From positions 1 through 5,896 of the forward strand of contig WJJW01000298.1 in the NCBI GenBank assembly GCA_014729455.1: DNA of 5,896 nt. The letters run 5' to 3'. Positions 1 to 4,178 of the stretch are shown in pieces; the first letter of the stretch is position 1; each line of letters begins with the position of its first letter. The translations under genes were made by a program, and so were the position numbers. This DNA is from Candidatus Eiseniibacteriota bacterium (lineage in GTDB: Bacteria > Eisenbacteria > RBG-16-71-46 > CAIMUX01 > VGJL01). Under the pieces are notes generated by a model. It saw nothing but the letters and a program-made list of their open reading frames with translations. It ran no database searches and was not told where the DNA came from.

Positions 1-1250
1 ACCTGACGTTCTACGAGGGCGATCTCGTCGCGGCGGGGCGCTTCGCGACAGCCGGCCGCGCGGCCGCCTCACGCGTCGCCGTCCGTCGAGACGGGCGCTG
101 GCATCCGCTCGGTGGCGGCCTGGACGGCGACGTCACCTCCCTCTGCGTGGACGACGGCACGCTCTACGCGGCCGGCTCGTTCGAGCGGGCCGGCGCCGAC
201 GCCGACTCGGCGCGGCACGTCGCCCGCTTCGATGGGATCGACTGGAAGCCGATCGGCGAAGGGGTCCCGTTCCTCGTCCGGGCGCTGGCCGTTTACCAGG
301 GGGATCTGATCGCCGGTGGACCCTCGCCCGCCCGCGTCTTCCCGCAAGAGGGATCGGTCGTTCGCTTCGACGGCGAGCGATGGACCGAGATCGGCTCCTT
401 CGACCGGCCGGTCGACGCGCTGGCCGTCTACAAGGGACGGCTCGTCGCCGGGGGCGCGTTCTCGACGGCGGCGGGCGCCGAGATCCGCGGGATCGCCGCC
501 TGGAACGGGGCGGAATGGACTTCGCTCGGCGGCGAGGTCGACGGGCGCGTCGAGGCCCTGGCGGTCCGCGGGAACGAACTCTGGATCGGCGGCGAGTTCA
601 CCGAGGCAGGCGACACCGGCGCGTGGGGGATCACCCGCTACACCGAGACCGGCGTCTGGCTGGACGACCTTCGCGCCGAACCGTGCCCCGGCGGAGTCGT
701 GCTGCGCTGGTCGGCCCCGGTAGAAACGGCCGGCTGGAAGGTCGCGATCCGATCCTCGACGACGACGATCCCGCGGACGATCGCGGACGGCGAACCGGTC
801 GGTTCACTGCGCGTCGGAACGGACGGGACCGGTTTCTACCTCCACGCGCCGCCGGACTCGAGCGAACGGTTCTACGCGGCGTTCTTGATCCCGCCCGAGG
901 GGACACCGACCGGTCCGCTCGTCGCGAAGGCGGCGGCCGCGACGGTTCCGGTGCCGCCGGTCTTCGAGGCGGATCGGTCGATCCTGCCGCCGCGCCCGAC
1001 CCCGTTCGACGAGAAGACGACGCTCGTCGTCCGCTTCAACTCGACGCAACGGGTCCGCGCCACGGTGCACGATTTGGCCGGACGGAGGATCGCCGTCCTC
1101 GCCGATCGGCCGTTCCCGCCGGGACGTCACGAGATCGTCTGGCGGCCCGGCCGGGAGGACCGGGAAGACCCGATCGCCTCCGGCGTCTATCTGCTCCGCG
1201 TCGCCGTGGGGGACCTGCAGGAGACCTACCCGATCGTGCGGCTCCGGTAG
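1..1250 (+). CDS. Exported beta-propeller-like repeat protein with FlgD/T9SS-like C-terminal domain (5' end outside window)
   Basis: The frame is open from base 3 and ends at TAG 1248-1250, giving 415 visible residues; the GTG at 147 lies inside a repeat and is not the start. Residues 1-215 hold about five repeats of 45-47 residues. Each has a small-residue/Gly/Phe turn (AAGRF 10-14, AAGSF, AGGPS, AGGAF 149-153, IGGEF 195-199), an A-rFDG-W-lG-G strand pair and an aLAVy strand, as in kelch-like or delta-60-like propellers. The third repeat is degenerate. Residues 218-300 look like a fibronectin-type beta-sandwich (VVLRWSAP). Residues 325-415 resemble the FlgD Ig-like or T9SS type A sorting domain: VHDLAGRRIAVL, then G-H-e-i-W, then SGVYLLRV. 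Such proteins are usually secreted or surface-bound; a signal peptide would lie upstream of the window. Ligand and role are unknown. The coding assignment is secure and the domain naming moderately so. Confidence 0.85.
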   Translation, partial: LTFYEGDLVAAGRFATAGRAAASRVAVRRDGRWHPLGGGLDGDVTSLCVDDGTLYAAGSFERAGADADSARHVARFDGIDWKPIGEGVPFLVRALAVYQGDLIAGGPSPARVFPQEGSVVRFDGERWTEIGSFDRPVDALAVYKGRLVAGGAFSTAAGAEIRGIAAWNGAEWTSLGGEVDGRVEALAVRGNELWIGGEFTEAGDTGAWGITRYTETGVWLDDLRAEPCPGGVVLRWSAPVETAGWKVAIRSSTTTIPRTIADGEPVGSLRVGTDGTGFYLHAPPDSSERFYAAFLIPPEGTPTGPLVAKAAAATVPVPPVFEADRSILPPRPTPFDEKTTLVVRFNSTQRVRATVHDLAGRRIAVLADRPFPPGRHEIVWRPGREDREDPIASGVYLLRVAVGDLQETYPIVRLR

Positions 1251-1256
1251 GACATC

Positions 1257-1277
1257 GTCCGGACGCGCGCACCGGAC
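1257..1277. terminator. Possible bidirectional terminator hairpin between convergent genes
   Basis: GTCCGG (1257-1262) and CCGGAC (1272-1277) form a perfect 6-bp inverted repeat around a 9-base loop. It lies in the 30-base gap between the plus-strand stop at 1250 and the minus-strand stop at 1281, where a shared terminator would be expected. The stem is short and no T-run follows on either strand, so it is at best a weak or factor-assisted terminator. Confidence 0.3.
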
Positions 1278-1280
1278 CTT

Positions 1281-1655
1281 CTAGAGATCCTCCTTCGATC
1301 TGCCGTCCCAGAGGGTGCGGATCTCCTTCTGCAGCTTCTTCGAGGGCTTGAACCGGAGGCGCGAGCCCCCCTTCGTCCGAATCACCTTGCGGCTCGTGTC
1401 GCCCGGTCTCGTCGGGATCTGCATGCGCCGCGGCTTCAGCTTCTGGACCCAGAACCGCCCGAACACCGGGATGTTGACCAGGTACCCGTAGCGCGCGTAC
1501 TGGACGATCAGGCGGATCAACCGTTGCCCTCTCGCGTATTCGATCCCGGCCTCCGTGCAGATCTCGCGGAACGTCTTCACGTCGGGGGGCATGGCCTTCC
1601 GGCCCGTCGGATTCGCTTCGGGCGTCTTCGCCGTCCTCTTCTTTCCGGTCGCTAT
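1281..1655 (-). CDS. Divergent HU/IHF-family DNA-binding protein with basic N-terminal tail
   Basis: The C-terminal 100 residues match the HU/IHF fold. A helical N-terminal half (FREICTEAGIEYARGQRLIR) is followed by the saddle strand VNIPVFGRFWVQ, equivalent to HU's V-x-GFG-F-V. Next come a basic arm with a proline-turn segment (QIPTRPGDT, compare RNP-TGE) and RLRFKPSKKLQKEI, equivalent to the closing F-pgk-lk of HU. The family binds and bends DNA as dimers in the nucleoid. The start is uncertain. I place it at ATA 1655-1653, because GGGGAGG (1669-1663) sits there with a 7-base spacer and the codons become strongly G/C-ending just after it, giving 124 residues with a KKRTAK tail. With conventional starts only, the choices are ATG 1592 (103 residues, the bare HU core, weak RBS) or GTG 1721 (no RBS, but overlapping the previous stop as GTGA). 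The fold is fairly sure and the start is not. Confidence 0.75.
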   Translation of the reverse strand: MATGKKRTAKTPEANPTGRKAMPPDVKTFREICTEAGIEYARGQRLIRLIVQYARYGYLVNIPVFGRFWVQKLKPRRMQIPTRPGDTSRKVIRTKGGSRLRFKPSKKLQKEIRTLWDGRSKEDL

Positions 1656-1669
1656 GTCCTTCCCTCCCC
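1656..1669 (-). promoter_or_regulatory. Strong Shine-Dalgarno sequence for the HU-like gene, facing an ATA codon
   Basis: On the minus strand GGGGAGGGAAGG runs from 1669 to 1658, and its GGAGG core is 7 bases from ATA 1655-1653. This is the best ribosome-binding site near this gene, and it decides where translation probably begins. No ATG, GTG or TTG lies in frame at that spacing. A weak -10-like TACGAT (1686-1681) lies upstream, without a recognisable -35. Confidence 0.5.
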
Positions 1670-1717
1670 GGATCGAGGAGATCGTATCAAGAACGGGGCC
1701 GCGCGGCGTTTTCCCGC

Positions 1718-1917
1718 TCACCGCGGATCGAGCTGGATCTCGACCTCCATGCTGCCGCGGTCGTAGGACGGGCATCCTCCCTCGAACTCGTCATACGCGA
1801 CGTCGAAGGAGACCGTCCTCGTCGTGAATCCCGATGCGGGGAGCTGCGTCATCACCAGCAAGACCAGGGCGACGACCTGCACGGTCCTGCGAGCCGGCGG
1901 CGTCTCCTGCGTTTCAT
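1718..1917 (-). pseudogene. Very small exported protein, apparently interrupted by a -1 frameshift
   Basis: ATG 1917-1915 overlaps the upstream gene's TGA as ATGA and is preceded by GGAGGAGG (1928-1921). This frame reads MKRRRRRRLAGP and stops after 21 residues. Shifting by -1 near position 1882 opens a second frame, beginning VQVVALVLLVMTQLPASG and running about 36 more residues to TGA 1720-1718. Joined, the halves give a textbook signal peptide: six-Arg n-region, hydrophobic core, small-residue cleavage site. A mature peptide of about 36 residues with one Cys and an acidic patch follows (FDVAYDEFEGGC). I do not recognise a family. Without a frameshift, the only start is GTG 1882 (54 residues), which has no properly spaced RBS and no basic n-region. 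No slippery heptamer is visible at the junction, so a real mutation or a one-base sequence error is more likely than programmed shifting. Confidence 0.45.
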
Positions 1918-2441
1918 GACTCCTCCTCCGCTCGGTACACGGCCTCGTACAAGGGGATCCGCTTGCCGATCAATGCGCCGGCGATGAGGCCGGCCCAGGG
2001 GACAGACACCGTGACCAGGACAGCCCTTGAACGGGCTGCCAGATCGTCGGGGGCGGCCTGCAGGTAGAGAGCGCCGACGACGAACCCCGCCGTCCATCCG
2101 AGCACGGCGCCGATCGTGCGGTAGGTTCCGGTCTGGCCGAGCACCCGAGCCGGTGGACCGCTCAGGGGAGACCCTTCCCCCACCCGGAGAACCAGTGTCG
2201 AGTCCATGACCTGCCAGGCGGATCCGATTCGTTCCCTCTCCAACACGAACGTCTGGGAGTCGGGCGACACGAGCTTGAGTCTGATGCTTTGCTTGATCCG
2301 CTCGATCCCGGTACCCGAGAGGGGAAGCCGAAACTCGTCTTCGGCGCGGCATGTGCACGGGGCGATCCCGGACAGGACCATCGCCACCAGAACGATCCGC
2401 CAACCGGGACCCGCTCTCGCAAACGAATGACCTCTCCTCAA
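1914..2441 (-). CDS. Small exported or membrane protein: short beta-type domain plus two glycine-rich membrane segments
   Basis: The start is TTG 2441-2439, with GGGGAGG (2456-2450) 8 bases upstream, giving 175 residues. The ATG at 2546 in the same frame would lie inside larB and has no advantage. Residues 1-36 look like a signal peptide: basic n-region, core IVLVAMVLSGIAP, likely cut after CRA. Residues 37-90 alternate as in short beta-strands (SIRLKLVSPDSQTFVLERER, then DSTLVLRVGEG). This resembles the small 'modify-sensitive' beta modules placed before membrane hairpins in many uncharacterised envelope proteins. Two hydrophobic, glycine-rich segments follow, TIGAVLGWTAGFVVGALYL and LVTVSVPWAGLIAGALIG, separated by a polar loop, so they likely form a helical hairpin. 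It follows larB by 16 bases and overlaps the next ATG by ATGA, implying co-expression. I do not recognise a named family. Confidence 0.7.
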   Translation of the reverse strand: MRRGHSFARAGPGWRIVLVAMVLSGIAPCTCRAEDEFRLPLSGTGIERIKQSIRLKLVSPDSQTFVLERERIGSAWQVMDSTLVLRVGEGSPLSGPPARVLGQTGTYRTIGAVLGWTAGFVVGALYLQAAPDDLAARSRAVLVTVSVPWAGLIAGALIGKRIPLYEAVYRAEEES

Positions 2442-2449
2442 GGCGAGGT

Positions 2450-2456
2450 CCTCCCC
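2450..2456 (-). promoter_or_regulatory. Shine-Dalgarno site that fixes a TTG start
   Basis: GGGGAGG lies just before the larB stop codon (2460-2458) in transcription order reversed, that is between that stop and TTG 2441, with an 8-base spacer. It supports TTG as the initiator of the downstream membrane protein and shows that ribosomes can load there independently of larB. Confidence 0.65.
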
Positions 2457-2457
2457 G

Positions 2458-3234
2458 CTACGTCTCGGTCGCCTCGGTCCGTCCCTCCCGCGCGATCCGG
2501 TGGGCGACGTATCCCGCCCCGAAGCCGTTGTCGATGTTGACGACACACACGCCCGGAGCGCAGGAGTTGATCATCGTCAGCAGCGCCGAGATCCCTCCGA
2601 AGTGGGCCCCGTAACCGACGCTGGTCGGGACCGCGATCACCGGACCGCCGGAGAGACCGGCGACGACGCTCGGCAAGGCTCCTTCCATCCCGGCGACCGC
2701 GACGATCGCCCCCGCCCCCGTGAGCTGCGCCCGGTGCGGGAGCAGCCGGTGCAGCCCGGCCACGCCGACGTCCCAGAGCCGTTCGACCGGGCTGCCGAGG
2801 GCGGCGGCGGTGACCGCGGCTTCCTCCGCGACCGGCAGATCGGAAGTCCCGGCGGCGCAGACGACGACCGGTCGTCCCACGGTCGCCTTCGCCCCGGAAT
2901 CGGGGTCGACGACGATCATCCGCGCGACGTCGTGGTAGCGGGCCGTGCCGATCTGCGCCTGCACCGCGGCGGCCATCTCCGCGTCGGCACGAGTGCCGAG
3001 GACGACCGTGTTGCGCGCGGCGAGCCGCGAGAGGATCTCCGCCACCTGCTGCGGGCTCTTCCCCTCGCAGTAGACGACCTCCGGCACGCCGGTCCGCAGC
3101 GCGCGGTGGTGATCGATCCGCACGTAGCCGAGATCCTCGTACGGGAGATCCCGCAGCCGCTCGACGGCGGCGCCGACGTCCAGCGCCCCGGCGCGGACCT
3201 CCTCGAGGAGCTTGCGGAGCGCTTCCTCGGTCAT
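2458..3234 (-). CDS. larB: LarB, nicotinate adenine dinucleotide carboxylase/hydrolase of NPN cofactor synthesis
   Basis: LarB carboxylates the pyridinium ring of nicotinic acid adenine dinucleotide and releases AMP, giving pyridinium-3,5-biscarboxylate mononucleotide, the substrate of LarE. The 258 residues carry the family signatures. These are DHHR-RTGVPEVVYCEGKS (41-60), AGTSDLPVAEEA (128-139) and AGMEGALPSVVAGL (181-194). The C-terminal PurE-like core has TSVGYGAHFGGISALL and NSCAPG, then VVNIDNGFGAGY (about 204-242). Cys225 of NSCAPG should correspond to the cysteine reported as catalytic in Lactobacillus plantarum LarB (Cys221 there, from memory). ATG 3234-3232 overlaps the larE TGA as ATGA, implying translational coupling, and it gives the expected N-terminus; the in-frame ATG at 3516 would lie deep inside larE. 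Length is normal for the family (about 250). Confidence 0.95.
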   Translation of the reverse strand: MTEEALRKLLEEVRAGALDVGAAVERLRDLPYEDLGYVRIDHHRALRTGVPEVVYCEGKSPQQVAEILSRLAARNTVVLGTRADAEMAAAVQAQIGTARYHDVARMIVVDPDSGAKATVGRPVVVCAAGTSDLPVAEEAAVTAAALGSPVERLWDVGVAGLHRLLPHRAQLTGAGAIVAVAGMEGALPSVVAGLSGGPVIAVPTSVGYGAHFGGISALLTMINSCAPGVCVVNIDNGFGAGYVAHRIAREGRTEATET

Positions 3235-4076
3235 GGCCGTCGCGATCCCTCGTTCAGCCGGCCGCTGCGAAACCCTTCGAGGTCGAGGGTCACGAACCGG
3301 TATCCCGCCTCCCGCAGCCGCCGGATCAGCTCTTCCCGGCGTTCCAGGATCGTCCCGAAGTCCTCCGGGCCGACCTCGATCCGTGCGATGGTGTCGTGAT
3401 GGCGGAGGCGGAAGACGCGGATCCCGAGGCTGCGGATCGCCGCCTCGCCGGCATCGACTTTCGCGAGCACCTCGGGCGTGACCGGGGTCCCGTACGGGAT
3501 CCGTGAGGAGAGGCACGGCGCGGCCGGTTTGTCCCAGGTCGGCAGGCCGGCGGCGTAGGAGAGGGCGCGGATCTCCTGCTTCGTGAAGCCGAGCTCGAGG
3601 AGCGGGCTCCGGACCCCCTGCTCGCCCGCGGCGGTCCTCCCGGGACGGTGGTCCTGCAGATCGTCGTAGTTGGTTCCGTCGAGAACCGCGGCGAAGTCGT
3701 TCGCCCGCGCCCAGTCGAGAAGCTTGCCGAACAGCTCGTGCTTGCAGAAGAAGCAGCGGTTCGTCGTGTTCTCGCGGTAGCGGGGATCGTCCAGCTCCTC
3801 GGTCTCCAGGACCTCGACGCGCGCGCCGATCGCGCGGGCGGTCGCCAGCGCCTCCTCCCGCTCGCCTCCCGCGAGGCTCGCGGAGATCCCGATCACCCCG
3901 ACCGCGTGCTCGCCGAGCGCTTCGTGGGCGGCCAGGAGCAAGAAACTGCTGTCCGTGCCGCCGGAGTAGGCGACGGCGACGCTGCCGGCCCGCCGGAGCC
4001 AGTCCGCCAGGGCTTCACGCTTCGCCCGCGCCTCTTCGGTCGGCTCCGGAGGGGCGTTCATCTGCTGTTTCGACAT
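3231..4076 (-). CDS. larE: LarE, ATP-dependent pyridinium biscarboxylate mononucleotide sulfur insertase, three-cysteine type
   Basis: LarE adenylylates the carboxylates of the LarB product and replaces an oxygen with sulfur at each, giving the bis-thiocarboxylate ligand that later holds nickel. The 281 residues show the PP-loop SGGTDS (38-43), RCFFCK (107-112), GTNYDDLQDHRPG (134-146), GFTKQEIR (163-170) and DKPAAPCLSSRIPYG (182-196). Only three cysteines occur (108, 111, 188). That is the arrangement of the [4Fe-4S]-binding LarE described from Thermotoga maritima, so sulfur is probably supplied through a cluster rather than by sacrificing a single cysteine as in Lactobacillus plantarum. I chose ATG 4076 because GGGAGAG (4089-4083) lies 6 bases before it; the in-frame ATG at 4151 would read through the candidate promoter. 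It overlaps larB by 4 bases. Family assignment is secure; the cluster type is inferred. Confidence 0.95.
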   Translation of the reverse strand: MSKQQMNAPPEPTEEARAKREALADWLRRAGSVAVAYSGGTDSSFLLLAAHEALGEHAVGVIGISASLAGGEREEALATARAIGARVEVLETEELDDPRYRENTTNRCFFCKHELFGKLLDWARANDFAAVLDGTNYDDLQDHRPGRTAAGEQGVRSPLLELGFTKQEIRALSYAAGLPTWDKPAAPCLSSRIPYGTPVTPEVLAKVDAGEAAIRSLGIRVFRLRHHDTIARIEVGPEDFGTILERREELIRRLREAGYRFVTLDLEGFRSGRLNEGSRRP

Positions 4077-4082
4077 GCAAGG

Positions 4083-4089
4083 CTCTCCC
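4083..4089 (-). promoter_or_regulatory. larE Shine-Dalgarno site
   Basis: GGGAGAG with a 6-base spacer precedes ATG 4076. It selects this start over the in-frame ATG at 4151, which would add 25 residues of non-family sequence. Confidence 0.55.
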
Positions 4090-4111
4090 GCCGCGGTGCG
4101 GCCCCGTCTCG

Positions 4112-4147
4112 CGGTCCCGATCCTCGATTGTAGACCAGCCGGGACCG
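4112..4147 (-). promoter_or_regulatory. Candidate larEB promoter (-10 TACAAT) centred in a perfect 8-bp dyad
   Basis: On the minus strand TACAAT (4132-4127) matches five of six bases of the TATAAT consensus, in an otherwise very GC-rich gap. A transcript would begin near 4120, about 44 bases before larE ATG. No good -35 box is visible 16-18 bases upstream, so an activator may be needed, or the match is chance. The arms CGGTCCCG (4112-4119) and CGGGACCG (4140-4147) form a perfect inverted repeat whose centre, 4129.5, is also the centre of the -10 box. This suits an operator, but the same repeat could fold in RNA reading through from the GH65 gene. Confidence 0.35.
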
Positions 4148-4165
4148 ACACAGGACCTGCATCTG

Positions 4166-4177
4166 CGCCGGCCGGCG
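4166..4177. repeat. Perfect 12-bp palindrome next to the GH65 stop codon
   Basis: CGCCGGCCGGCG is self-complementary and starts one base after the GH65 stop codon (4181-4179). As RNA it can form only a 4-bp stem with a GGCC loop, and no U-run follows, so it is not a convincing terminator. In DNA this GC-rich it may be chance. Confidence 0.3.
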
Positions 4178-4178
4178 G

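Noticed and set aside
380..1351. Plus-strand open frame of 323 codons overlapping the propeller gene
   Set aside because: It is Arg-rich low-complexity translation in the wrong frame of a gene with clear repeats, and it runs across the true stop into the HU-like gene.
1592..1775. ATG 1775 as start of the HU-like gene
   Set aside because: It sits inside the small exported gene, with GGGAGG directly adjacent and no spacer. The first residues show no family similarity.
1878..1890. Programmed -1 ribosomal frameshift in the small exported gene
   Set aside because: No X-XXY-YYZ slippery heptamer is present at the junction and no clear stimulatory stem follows, so a mutation or one-base error is the simpler reading.
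2434..2448. CCTC/GAGG hairpin around the TTG start at 2441 as a translational switch
   Set aside because: The stem is only 4 bp, does not extend, and would be expected often by chance in this composition.
2500..3399. Plus-strand open frame of 299 codons opposite larB and larE
   Set aside because: It is rich in Arg, Asp and Gly with no recognisable motif and lies antisense to two clearly identified genes. Long shadow frames are expected in DNA this GC-rich.
3234..3516. ATG 3516 as the start of larB
   Set aside because: The extra 94 residues are Arg/Pro-rich out-of-frame translation of larE. LarB family length and the ATGA overlap both support ATG 3234.
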